Below are positions 24,101-32,554 of a DNA stretch of 64,000 bases, in pieces (positions within the stretch are counted from its first letter, which is position 1; every line of letters starts with the position of its first letter). Below the pieces are notes generated by a model, which was not told where the DNA came from, did no database searches, and worked only from the letters and a program-made list of their open reading frames with translations. The DNA is from Capra hircus (Eukaryota; Chordata; Mammalia; Artiodactyla; Bovidae). Made by a program: the position numbers and the translations under genes. The stretch is from NCBI RefSeq assembly GCF_001704415.2, contig NC_030812.1, positions 55,280,093 to 55,344,092 of the forward strand, written 5' to 3'.

Positions 24101-25233
24101 GGGACCTTAGGCCGGGTCAGGAATGGGACCACACACTCTGACACAGGCGAGGAAGATGAGTGAAAAACAGAGAAAAGAAATACTATGTCAACTTAAAAGG
24201 ACATCTTCACAGTCGTCAGGGGGAGGTGCGGGGGGGGGGGGCGCAGAGGGGGTGCAGGGGAGATGGGCAGTCACACGGAGAGGGTCCAGGATAGGACCTC
24301 TGAAAGGGGATGGGTCCAGAATGAGCTGTAGAGACAAGCAGGTGTTCAGTCGAGACTGCCAGCTAGAAACAGATGGGGACTGCAGAGAGAGTGTGGTGGT
24401 ACTGGGGTAGTGCTGCAGCCAAGAACTGGAACAACTGAAAATAGGATGTCTGATGTTTTCCCAGATGGCTCAGTGCTAAAGAATCCACATGCCAATGCAG
24501 GAGACATGAGTTCGATCCATGTGTCAGGAGAAGGAAATGGCCCCCACCCCAGTATCCTTGACTAGAAAATCCCATGGACAGAGGAGCCTGGCGGGCTACA
24601 ATCCACAGGGTCACAAAGAGTCGGACACAACTGAGAGACTGAGCACGAGAATATCTGAAAATGATCTGAGCTACCCTGGGAGAACAAAATTAAGAGAACT
24701 GGGAGGACTGACAAGAGAACCGCTTAGGAGTCACACAAACCGATGGCTGGGAATGAGAAGAGATAAACCGAAGGGAAAGTAGGGTTTCCTAAGAAAACCT
24801 GGGGGGCATCATATGAATGACGTGGGGGAGAAGGTTGGAGAGGGGAGACAGGTTCACTGGAGTGAGACGAGGTCCTGGGAGAGGAAGGAGGGGAGACCAG
24901 AAATGAGAGAAGGGTACACTGAGGCTAACTAAGGGAAGTGACTGATGGAAGATCTCACTGGGAGGGAAGAAGGTAAGGGCTGCTGAAGGATAACGTGGGA
25001 GGAAGTTGATGGGAGTGTGTGGTGTTGGGGCCTGGAGTGTTGGCGAAGACAACTGTGGGGTCGTTGTCTGCGTGTTCCAGTCCCGCCCGTCTCATCCACC
25101 GCCCACCAGCACCAGCCCGACTACCTTCTGGGCCTACAGTGCTGATGAGCAGCTCCGCTCTGCCCTGGGCCCTCCCAGCCGCGGCCAGCACAGGCAGACT
25201 CCCCGGAGCGCCCTCACTCACGAACAACCTCAT
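6171..25233 (-). CDS. MARS1: Cytosolic methionyl-tRNA synthetase
   Basis: Charges tRNA-Met, including initiator, in the cytosolic multisynthetase complex. The 21 coding exons, in transcript order, are 25125-25233, 24047-24137, 23823-23901, 23611-23745, 23193-23268, 22782-22954, 22514-22620, 18340-18456, 17994-18197, 16983-17184, 14921-14995, 10210-10380, 9945-10040, 9468-9585, 8901-9114, 8111-8242, 7901-8005, 7625-7811, 6720-6791, 6414-6485 and 6171-6317. All phases join, giving 893 residues (human 900, also 21 exons). Residues 1 to about 220 are the GST-like domain (begins MRLFVSEG). The class I signatures are HLGN at 280-283 and KFSKS at 593-597. Zinc-binding CxxC pairs lie in exons 10 and 11, the anticodon-binding domain in exons 15-18, and a C-terminal WHEP domain ends in GKKKK. 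The linker before WHEP is shorter than in human, which explains most of the length difference. No broken exon was seen. Confidence 0.97.
7314..7582 (+). mobile_element. CHR-type tRNA-derived SINE
   Basis: Begins GGGACTTCCCTAGTGGTCTA and runs through the CCACAACGAGAAGCC body to an A-rich tail. Lies in MARS1 intron 18 (between exons 18 and 19), antisense to the gene. Confidence 0.85.
9700..9917 (-). mobile_element. Bov-tA-type SINE
   Basis: Reverse orientation: starts with the tail (GTGCCCAACTCTGTGACCCC) and ends at the tRNA-like head (GCCACCTGGGAAGCCC). In MARS1 intron 13. Confidence 0.85.
11321..11590 (+). mobile_element. CHR-type SINE inserted in L1
   Basis: Head GGGCTTCCTTGGTGGTCCAA, full body and A/T-rich tail ending in AAAATAAAAATTTAAAG. 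Confidence 0.85.
11611..11998 (+). mobile_element. CHR-type SINE split by a BovA2 SINE
   Basis: The head is at 11611-11683 and the rest at 11954-11998 (GGGAACTAAGGTCCCCACAT). Between them, about 11684-11953 is a BovA2 dimer with two BovA monomers, each ending in an AGTCGGACA-type tail. This is a younger SINE inserted inside an older one. Confidence 0.8.
12333..12405 (-). mobile_element. BovA fragment
   Basis: Short reverse-oriented BovA piece containing CATATCCGACTCTTTGTGGC. Confidence 0.6.
12940..14101 (+). mobile_element. Old L1M-type LINE 3' end
   Basis: Phrases such as AACACAGTATCATCTATGCA near 13490 and the closing run near 14060-14101 are familiar from the 3' end of old mammalian L1M elements. 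In MARS1 intron 11; no ORF remains. Confidence 0.55.
14108..14270 (+). mobile_element. CHR-type SINE, short form
   Basis: Head GGGACTTCCCTCGTGGTCCA, then GGGAACTAGATCCCACAAGC and an A/T-rich tail. Follows the L1 tail directly. Confidence 0.8.
14276..14400 (+). mobile_element. CHR-type SINE, short form
   Basis: A second copy in tandem: head AACCTCCCTGGTAGTCCAGT, then GGTCAGGGAACTAAGGTCCC and an A-rich tail. Confidence 0.8.
15560..16490 (+). repeat. LINE-2-like ancient repeat
   Basis: Sense-orientation L2 phrases (GGGTCTTTGCATGTCCTGGT near 16160, a CAAATGTTACCTTCTAAGAG run near 16256) and a closing GTGTTGAATAAATGAAC run. In MARS1 intron 10. Confidence 0.6.
16713..16918 (+). mobile_element. 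L1 3' end with poly(A) tail
   Basis: Contains AAGGTCCTACTGTGTGGCAC, TATAACTGAATCACTCTGCT and CATTATAAATCAACTATACT, the 3' end common in artiodactyl L1 copies, followed by an A-rich tail. Confidence 0.6.
17480..17578 (+). mobile_element. BovA2 3' fragment
   Basis: GGAGTTGGTGATGGACAGGG through the GACACGACTGAGCGACTGAA tail. Confidence 0.75.
19245..19312 (-). repeat. L1 3'-end fragment
   Basis: Poly-T followed by CTGAAGTATAATTGATTTAC, the reverse complement of the artiodactyl L1 tail. The surrounding 18600-19900 looks like very old LINE-2 debris but is too diverged to delimit. Confidence 0.5.
19911..20184 (+). mobile_element. CHR-type SINE
   Basis: Head GGGACTTCCCTGGTGGTCCA, full-length body, tail AAAAATAAAGAAAG. 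MARS1 intron 7. Confidence 0.85.
20440..20760 (-). repeat. LINE-2-like ancient repeat
   Basis: Reverse L2 order: TTGGCCCTGTGCTAAAAGAT, then AAGCTTACAGATTAGTGAGG. Diverged. Confidence 0.45.
20940..21240 (-). mobile_element. BovA2 SINE, full length
   Basis: Reverse orientation from GTTCAGTTCAGTCACTCGGT through ATGCCATCCAGCCATCTCAT to CCAGGACTGATCT. Confidence 0.85.
21250..21350 (-). mobile_element. CHR-type SINE fragment
   Basis: Reverse orientation, ending in CTACCAGGGAGTTCCC. Confidence 0.7.
21630..21740 (-). mobile_element. CHR-type SINE with long poly-T
   Basis: An 18-base T run, then a reverse CHR-type body to CCCAGCCAGGAAATTCCC. Confidence 0.75.
21770..22400 (-). repeat. LINE-2-like ancient repeat
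   Basis: Reverse-oriented L2-like phrases (CCAAGATTTCTGGCCTGGAT near 22100; GTTTTGGACATGATGAGTTT near 22200). Confidence 0.45.
23330..23530 (-). repeat. MIR ancient SINE
   Basis: Reverse MIR order: AAGCACTGTGTTAAGCATTT, CTCACAGTAACCCACTGAGA, then GGTTACAGTGCTAGTAAGGG. Lies in MARS1 intron 4. Confidence 0.6.
24453..24650 (+). mobile_element. Bov-tA-type SINE
   Basis: tRNA-like head CCCAGATGGCTCAGTGCTAA, then the BovA part ending AAGAGTCGGACACAACTGAG. MARS1 intron 1. Confidence 0.85.
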
Positions 25234-25400
25234 TTCGCCGTGGACCCTACGCTGATGCAACCGGAACCGGTCTCCCGCCAGAGGGCTGACCAACCGCCGC
25301 GAGGTACGCCGGGAAATGGAGTCCCGAATGAAGCCGTTCCCCTGGCCTGGCTCCCGGAAAGCTGACTGTTTCTCCCATCATGCAACACTAGAAAACAGGA
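25060..25400. promoter_or_regulatory. MARS1: MARS1 CpG-rich promoter
   Basis: CpG-rich, TATA-less region around the MARS1 start codon (25233, minus strand). Housekeeping character fits a tRNA synthetase. Confidence 0.65.
25253..25260 (+). promoter_or_regulatory. MARS1: C/EBP-ATF response element in the MARS1 5' leader/promoter
   Basis: TGATGCAA followed by C, 20 bp upstream of the MARS1 ATG. It matches the ATF4 target core TGATGnAAn. MARS1 is a known ATF4-induced synthetase gene. Binding here is inferred. Confidence 0.55.
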
Positions 25401-25679
25401 AAGGAGTGTCATAGAGATGGAGAGGTTTAGATGCGGTGCCAGAGCGACACTTTATTGATGGGAGGACCGGAGGAGACCGTAAAGTGTGGGGCCCAGCTCA
25501 CTTTAATCCTCTAAAGCAGACAGAGGCCGATGACGGAAACCGAGGGCCCCACTTTCTTGCTGAAGTGGCGCTGCCATGACAGAGGCAACTCGCAATGGCT
25601 GACTGTAGATTGGAGTTCATAAGAATCAAGAGTTCTAGAGTTGAGAGTTATGATAAACTTAACGTTGTGCAGTGTGCTT

Positions 25680-25886
25680 AGGGCTTGCCTGGTGGCTCAG
25701 AGGTTAAAGCGGCTGCCTCCAATGTGGGAGACCCGAGTTCGATCCCTGGATCGGGAAGATCCCCTGAAGAAAGAAATCGTAACCCACTCCAGTATTCTTG
25801 CCTGGAAAATCCCATGGACGGAGAAGCCTGGTAGGCTACAGTTCACAGGGTCGCAAAGAGTCGGACACGACTGAGCGACTTCACTA
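25680..25886 (+). mobile_element. Bov-tA SINE with target-site duplication
   Basis: Head GGCTTGCCTGGTGGCTCAGA, tail GACACGACTGAGCGACTTCA. It is flanked by direct repeats of TGTGCTTAG (about 25672-25680 and 25887-25895), so this is an intact retrotransposition event. Confidence 0.85.
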
Positions 25887-26138
25887 TGTGCTTAGTCACT
25901 CAGTCGTGCCCGAATTACTTACGTTAGGGACACTAACTTAACGTTAGTGACAATTAAAATTTTTCATTGTCTTATTAACAAAAGAGAACGTGACTATTAA
26001 ATACTGATTTAATACCAGTCTGAAGCGCATATGCACACTGGCAATCTCACTAAAGGGAAGGGAGCTTGCGTATAGAAAAGTAGATTGAGGGGACTATGAA
26101 GGCTAAGAGTTGGGCAACTGTTGTTTAGTTGCTAAAAG

Positions 26139-26346
26139 TGAAGTCGCTCAGTCGTAGTCGTGTCCGACTCTTTGGGACCCCATGGACTGTAGCCTATCAG
26201 GCTCCTCCCTCCATGGGATTCTCCAGGTAAAAATACTGGCATGGGTTGCCATTTCCGATTCCAGGAGATCTTCCTGACCCAGGGATCGAACCCAGGTCTC
26301 CCACATTCCAGGCAGTTGCTTTAACTGTTGAGCCAACTGTCTGTTT
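26139..26346 (-). mobile_element. Bov-tA-type SINE, copy in duplication unit 1
   Basis: Reverse orientation, CGTGTCCGACTCTTTGGGAC through GATCGAACCCAGGTCTCCCA. Confidence 0.8.
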
Positions 26347-26509
26347 AGGCAGTAAGTGATGTCCAACTAAGAGAATGTGACTATTAAATATTGATTTAAT
26401 ACCAGTCTGAAGCGCATATGCACACTGGCAATTTCATTAAAGGGAAGGGAGTTTGCATATAGAAAAGTAGATTGAGGGGACTATGAAGGCTAAGAGTTGG
26501 GCAATTGTT

Positions 26510-26710
26510 GTTTAGGCGCTAAGGGATGTCCAACTCTTGTGACCCCACAGACTGTAGGCTGCCAGGCTCCTCTGTCCATGGCATTTCTCAGTCAAAATAC
26601 TGGAATGGGTTGCCAGTTCCTTCTCCAGGAGATCTTTCCAACCCAGGGTTGGAATTCATGTCTCTACATTGTCAGGTGGACTCTTTACCATCGAGCCACC
26701 AGGGGCAATA
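26510..26710 (-). mobile_element. Bov-tA-type SINE, copy in duplication unit 2
   Basis: Reverse orientation, ATGTCCAACTCTTGTGACCC through CCATCGAGCCACCAGGGG. Confidence 0.8.
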
Positions 26711-26829
26711 AGTATATTCTATTCTAGGAAACACGTATCAGTAATTGAGAAAGGGACCTTCTTAATCATCTTTGAATCCCTTTAAAATTAATTAATACCT
26801 AATAGGAGTACTTATGAAGTTGGCACTGT

Positions 26830-26859
26830 TTATATATGTATATATATATATATATATTT
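26830..26859. repeat. (TA)n microsatellite
   Basis: TATATATGTATATATATATA-type run. Confidence 0.9.
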
Positions 26860-26904
26860 CTCAAACTAATTTGTTTAAATGGAAAAAAACCCACATTTTT
26901 AATT

Positions 26905-27325
26905 TTCAAAAACCTCTGTGGTGGTTCTGGGCCTTTTGAAGCTAAGCCATAAGAAGCCTTGCAGCTTCTGCCCAGGCCTCTTGGCACACTCTGATAGCAT
27001 TGAACTGCCAGGTAAGAAGTCTTACTATGAGATTGCCATGCAGGAGTGGTGTCATGTTGACATGCTGGTTGACAGTGCCAGCTGATCCCAGCATTCCATC
27101 CATCCTCATCAAGGTGTCAGGTATGTGAGTGAAGCTTTCCAGATCAAACCATCTACCTGATTGCTGAATATCACCAAGTGATCCTAGTCAACACTACATG
27201 GGACAGAAGAATCGCCCAGCTGAGCCCTGCCCAAGCCTCCGCCCCATAAAATCATGGGCTCTAAGAAAATAATTGTTATTTTTTAAATTACAGACTGTGT
27301 GGTAGCTTCTGTCATTCTCATTTTT
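26905..27325 (+). mobile_element. Solo MLT1-type LTR (old MaLR endogenous retrovirus)
   Basis: MaLR-like order: AGCCATAAGAAGCCTTGCAG, GACAGAAGAATCGCCCAGCT, then a TAAGAAAATAATTGTTATTT polyadenylation region. No internal sequence or ORF is attached. Confidence 0.55.
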
Positions 27326-27359
27326 CAGATGAGGAAAACTTTCTACCCCACAGAGAGGT

Positions 27360-28130
27360 TACTTTGAGCTATATAAAGCAATGAAGATACAGTTGTTCAC
27401 AAAATAGGCTTCTACCTTAGCAGAGCTCACAGACTCTCTGGGCAGTCAGAAAAGTCAAATAACCTTAAAGTGTCATGAAAGTTATGAGGAAATGTAAAGC
27501 TTGCTGTAGGATCTCCTAGTTAGGGGCCCTACTTGACTGTAAGGAGTTAAGAGAGATTTTCTTGTACAAATGACCTTTCAACTGAGATCTAACTAATGAG
27601 TAAGAATTAGTCTGATAAAGATTGGTGGAAGTGGAGAGAGGAAGTGTTTCAGGCAGAAGGAACAACTTATGCAAAGGACCAGAGACCTCAATGCATTTTA
27701 GGAATGTGAAGAATTAGTATGTAGCTGGAATATGGAGTTTGTAGTGGGAAGTGTGAAAATGCTAGGCTAACAGGAGAAAGTCTCTGTAAACCATACTGTA
27801 AAATCTGGACTTTACTCTGAGGAAAATGGGAACCCTTTGAATGGTTAAGTCAGGGGAGTGGCAGGGCATTTTTATGTTTTGGAAGCATCACTGTGCCAGG
27901 AATGGACTGGAGAGGAACAGAACTATATGCAAGGAAACCAGTTCAGAAATTATATTATCTGGGCTTAAAAAGGCAGTACTTATAGGGATTAAAGGAAGTA
28001 GATTGCAAAGATTTAGCAATCAGCTAAATATGAGTGCTGAAGAAACAAGACAGTTAGGGTTGGCTGCTAGATTTCTGGCCTGGGCTATTGGGTACACCCT
28101 CTATGTGCTCCAACAGATGATAGTATTTCC
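27360..28130 (-). repeat. LINE-2-like ancient repeat
   Basis: Reverse L2-like order, including GCAGAGCTCACAGACTCTCT near 27420 and a TCAGGGGAGTGGCAGGGCAT run near 27850. It probably continues to 29300, interrupted by SINEs. Confidence 0.5.
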
Positions 28131-28219
28131 TCTTTCATAGTGATTATCACACTGTATTTTAATCGTTAATGAGAGGGTAACAATTTTATTTTTGACTACA
28201 CATCACAGCATGCAGAATT

Positions 28220-28303
28220 TTAATTCCCCAAACAGAGATGGAAGCCCTCCCTCCTGCAGTGGAAGGGCTGAGTCCTAACCACTGGACCACCAAGGAATTC
28301 CCT
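28220..28303 (-). mobile_element. CHR-type SINE fragment
   Basis: Ends CCACTGGACCACCAAGGAAT in reverse orientation. Confidence 0.65.
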
Positions 28304-28403
28304 AAAAGAGGGCATCTTAATTGATAATGCCTGGCATACAGTTCTTGCCCTGGTATGTATGATAGTAAGCATTCAATGAATATTTATAAATTTAAATTTA
28401 ACT

Positions 28404-28530
28404 TGGGAGTTCCCTGGTAGCCTAGGTTTTGGGATTCTGGGCTTTTACTGCCATGGCCCCAGTTCAATCCCTGGTCGGTGAAGATCTAGCAAACCGCTTG
28501 GTGTGGCCCCCCAAAAAAATTAATTAATTA
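28404..28530 (+). mobile_element. CHR-type SINE fragment
   Basis: GGGAGTTCCCTGGTAGCCTA head, CAATCCCTGGTCGGTGAAGA, A-rich tail. Confidence 0.7.
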
Positions 28531-28835
28531 ACTTACTAGTGGTACTGCGAGAGAAACAAGTTTATGGGGGAAGCTGACAAGTTCAATTGAGAACATACTA
28601 TGTTTGTGGTACCTGTGAAAAACCCAAGTGGAGTTTTTCAGTGGACAACGGATTAGACTGGAGCTCCAGAGAAAGATCTGGACTGGAGATACAGTGCCAG
28701 TGACATATGGAGGTCATTTGAGCTGGGGAGAGAATAAGACCACCAATGGTATATAGAAGGTAAAGGGCACAGGATCTTAGACAGACTTCTGGGGTTTAAG
28801 AAACAAGCAAAGTTCTTCCTTATGCAACAGAGAAG

Positions 28836-28957
28836 AAGTGAAGTAGCTCAGCCGTGTCCGACTCTTTGCAACCCCGTGGACTGTAGCCTACCAAGCTCCT
28901 CCCTCCGTGGGATTCTCCAGGCAAGAATACTGGAGTGGGTTGCCATTTCCTTCTCCA
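28836..28957 (-). mobile_element. BovA SINE with perfect 14-bp target-site duplication
   Basis: A reverse BovA unit is flanked by exact repeats ATGCAACAGAGAAG at 28822-28835 and 28958-28971. A (TAAAA)n run follows at 28978-29001. Confidence 0.85.
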
Positions 28958-29312
28958 ATGCAACAGAGAAGGAATTGCTAAAATAAAATAAAATAAAATA
29001 AAGGCTAAGAAGGACACCAGCAATGTTTGTAGGAGAGAAGGTTCAACTGTGTTGGCTGTTGCTGAGATGTCAAGCAACATAAGGACTGCAGAGTGTCTGT
29101 GAAGAGGCAGGCCACACCCTATGAGGAGTGAACTTGCAAAGGTGAGGGAATGAGGGAGAGGAAATAGAGACCTCCATGTGTAGGCACCTGTTTCAAGAAA
29201 TTTGACTGTGAAAAGGAAGAGAGAGATAGGGTAGCAACTAGAGAGTACAGTAAATGAAGGGGAAGTTTGTCTAAAGATGGGAGAGACTTGGATATGTTTA
29301 AAATCTAATGGT

Positions 29313-29676
29313 AGGGTTTCCCTGGTAGTACAGTGGATAAGAATCTGTTAGCCAATGCAGGGGAGACAGGTTTGATCCCTGGTCTGGGAGGATTCTAAAT
29401 CCCTCAGAGCAGCAAAGCCCATGTGCCACAACTACTGAGCCTGTGCTCTAGAGCCAGGAGCCACAGCCACTGAGTGCTGCATCTACCGAAGCTCATGGAC
29501 CTAGAGCCTGTGCACCAAGAGAAGCCACTGCAATGAGGAGCCCATGCACTGCAACGAAGAGTAAGCCCTGCTCACTGTAACTTTGAAAAAGCTTGAGTGC
29601 AGCAATGAAGACTCAGTGCAACCAAAAATACATTAAATAATAAAATAAAAAAGAAATGCATTAAAAAAAATAAAAA
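29313..29676 (+). mobile_element. CHR-type SINE, full length
   Basis: Head GGGTTTCCCTGGTAGTACAG, complete body, long A-rich tail. Confidence 0.8.
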
Positions 29677-29826
29677 CTAATGGTAAGGAGTCAATAAAGA
29701 GGAAAAAGTGCAGGAGAGAAGGCAGACTGGAGAGGACTGCAGAGGAGCAGTCCCTGGGGACAGTTAGAGGATGAGATTTGAGCAGTTAACAACCACCAGA
29801 TGAATGAATAAATGAATAAGAAAAAA

Positions 29827-29947
29827 AAGTGTTAGTCGCTCAGTCATGTCCAAGTCTTTGTGGCCCCGTGGACTGTAGCCCTCCAGGCTCCTCTGTCCAT
29901 GGGATTCTCCAGGCAGGAATACTGGAGTGGGTAGCCATTTCCTTGGT
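29827..29947 (-). mobile_element. BovA SINE
   Basis: Reverse monomer GTTAGTCGCTCAGTCATGTC through GAATACTGGAGTGGGTAGCC. Confidence 0.8.
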
Positions 29948-30049
29948 CACTATTTTGGAAGTGGGAAGGGAGAGTGGAGGGGCAAGTTTCTCCACATGTT
30001 GAAAGTGGAACAAACTAAGGAGAGATCACCAAGGCAGACTCCCAGTACT

Positions 30050-30206
30050 GGCAACCCAGGCCTCAGATCAGGTGTCAGGGGAGGAGACCTGGCTCTCTGA
30101 TGTCACCAAGAGGGTGGGGCTCTCCCTACTCCAAGTCTCCAAAGCCAGAGAGCAAGCCTGTGACTTGCAGTAGAGAAACAGAGAAGGGGAGAAGAGGAGT
30201 GATCAG
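30050..30206 (+). other. ARHGAP9: Possible ARHGAP9 5' non-coding exon
   Basis: A purine-rich, repeat-free block ends in a strong donor (GATCAG then GTAAGG) at 30206. It is about 1.1 kb before the first coding exon, which itself starts right after a splice acceptor (31288), so an upstream exon must exist. This is the best candidate by position and donor strength; its left edge is unknown. Confidence 0.35.
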
Positions 30207-30359
30207 GTAAGGAGGAAGCACTAAGTTCTGGGGCTTAAAGTTCTGGCAATAGACAGTGGGGGTCAGTTCCCATTTTCCACTAGGGAGAAACTGAGATCAA
30301 TCCTCCATCCACCCCCATAAGCTGTCAAAACATCCTGTGCTATTTGTCCATAGTCCCTG

Positions 30360-30530
30360 ATTCAATTGTAATTAATACATTTATTATGTCATTAGTTGAT
30401 ATCTGCCTTTAAGCTTTGAGAGGGCAAGGGCTATGTCTGTCTCCTTCCCTTCTCTCATCTCTAGTAGCTGACACTGTTCTTTTCACACAGGAGGTGGTCA
30501 GCCAACCCTTGTTAAGAGCATGAATTAATG
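30360..30530 (+). repeat. LINE-2 3'-end-like fragment
   Basis: GAGAGGGCAAGGGCTATGTC, then TAGTAGCTGACACTGTTCTT. Nothing else is recognised in 30530-31280. Confidence 0.45.
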
Positions 30531-31306
30531 AACCCACACACTAAAGTAGGGTCCCACCCAAGAGACTTACGTACCAAGGATCATATCAGTGTTTCTCAGC
30601 TCCCCAAAATACATCCTAAATTGATTTTACCTTTTCCTCAAACTGAGCACCTCTGTGTTTCTCCTAACCACTCTCTCTTTCTCTCCAATTTGATCTTACT
30701 ATTTCTCTGGCTCTGTTTCTCTGTCTTAATGTTCTTCTCCATCTGCACAGGAAGCACACAGCTGCAGGTCTGTGGCCATCAGTAATGGAAATATTGGTCC
30801 TTGTGTAAATTTAATAAAGGGTCACAAATTTTTGTATCTTTGTCATCCATTAACTCTTTGCCTGTGTTCTGCCTCAAAACTGATTCTTTCTCTTCATCTT
30901 CCTGTGTCCATCTCAAGAGTCCCACCACCATTCAGGGCCAGCTCCTCCTGTCCCTAGAACTTCTGTTAGGCCCCAGAAAGTACTTGGAGGAAAATCACCC
31001 AATTAGACCCCCTCCTCTGACTTCCTGCCGTGCTGGTCTTGAAGCCCTGCTGACCACATCCTCTCTCACCTTACTTATGTACTTCCTCATTAGACACATC
31101 ACCCAGGACTTCTCAGACCCCAAAACCTCTTACTGACCCCATTTGGGTCTTCTGCCTTACCCTCTCCTCTCATGACAGGGTTTCTGTTCTTATCTTCTGC
31201 CCCAAACTGCTCTCAGAACCATGTCTCTCTGCCTGCGAGCTGTCAGTCCTGTCTTTTTCTGGATCTCCATCACCCCATTTTCCCATAGGTGATGGTATTG
31301 ACAACA

Positions 31307-32523
31307 ATGCTATCGGGCCGGTGGTGGCCAAGCACCTGGGGAAACTTAGGGCTGGGGTCCCGAAGCCCTTCTCGGGGATCCCAGCTCTGTGCTCTCTATG
31401 CCTTCACTTACACTGGGGCAGATGGCCGGCAAGTGTCTTTGGCTGAAGGAGACAGATTCCTACTGCTTCGAAAGACCAACTCAGACTGGTGGTTAGCAAG
31501 GCGCCTGGGAGCACCATCCACGTCTCGCCCCGTCTTTGTCCCAGCTGCCTACATGATAGAGGAATCTAGCCCTTCCCACAGCCCAATGACCATCACCCCC
31601 AGCCAGTCTCTCTGGACTCCTGGTGAGTAGGTCCTCCCCCATCGCCTTCCTGCCTCCCTGGCTTCTGGGAATTATTGGAAAGATCTCCTTCCCCCAAGCT
31701 TCTGCTGACCCTCGACTCCTACTCCTTCTCCCCTCCATGGTGTCCCCATTGCCTCTCCTTCCTAGTCTCAAGCCTCCTAGATCTCATGTAATTTTCCACC
31801 TGCTGTTTTCCTGCTCTTTTCCTCAGGATGGGGGACCTAGCCAAGAACCCTGGGGGGACCCTGCCTCCAACTCTTCCCATTTCTCTGCTTCCAGGGCCAA
31901 AGTTATTTCCTGGCTCCCTGGAGGAGATGAACCAGTGTCAGGAACCCCCAGGCAGAGCCCAGGCTACATCGGAGCAGCCTCCTCCCCTTCCCCCTAAAAT
32001 GTGTAGAAGTGTCAGTGTTACCAACTTGAGGCCCAGCCTCCTGAAGCCCTTCCGGGCAGGACCAAGTGGAAGATCCCTTTCCCAGGAAAACTTGCTGACA
32101 GAGACCGATGCCAACATGGTGAGTCATAGCACCTCTTTGGAGCAACTGTCACTGCTGGGCTCAGTTCTAGGCACATTGGCAATCAGGACAGACAGAATCT
32201 CTGCCCTCCAGGGATTCCCATGGGGATGATGAACACATAAATAAGAAAGCCTTTTAAACTAATAAGCACTACCAAGAAGCTAGATGTGGTGAAGGATGAC
32301 TGGTCTAGGGAGGCCTCTCTGAGGAAATGACAAGGTTGAATCTGAATAAGGAGAAACAGCCCTGAAATAAACGAGACGAGAGATGGAATTCTAGCTCTAG
32401 GACAGCAAGTAGCAAAGATCCTGAGGGTATGTGGAAACTACGAAATGATAGAGGGACTGAAAGGCCTGCTCAGCTTTGCTTCTCTTGTCTCAGCCTCCTG
32501 ACTCCTGGCCCAGTGCAGGGTTG

Positions 32524-32554
<31 letters not shown>

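Larger units (their letters stand above)
25983..26712 (+). repeat. Local tandem duplication of about 0.37 kb with SINE
   Basis: A unit beginning AGAGAACGTGACTATTAAAT (25983) recurs at 26369 with about 95% identity over some 150 bp. Each copy is followed by a reverse Bov-tA SINE (about 26139-26346 and 26510-26710). A 27-bp SINE-like piece sits at the junction (26342-26368). Confidence 0.8.
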
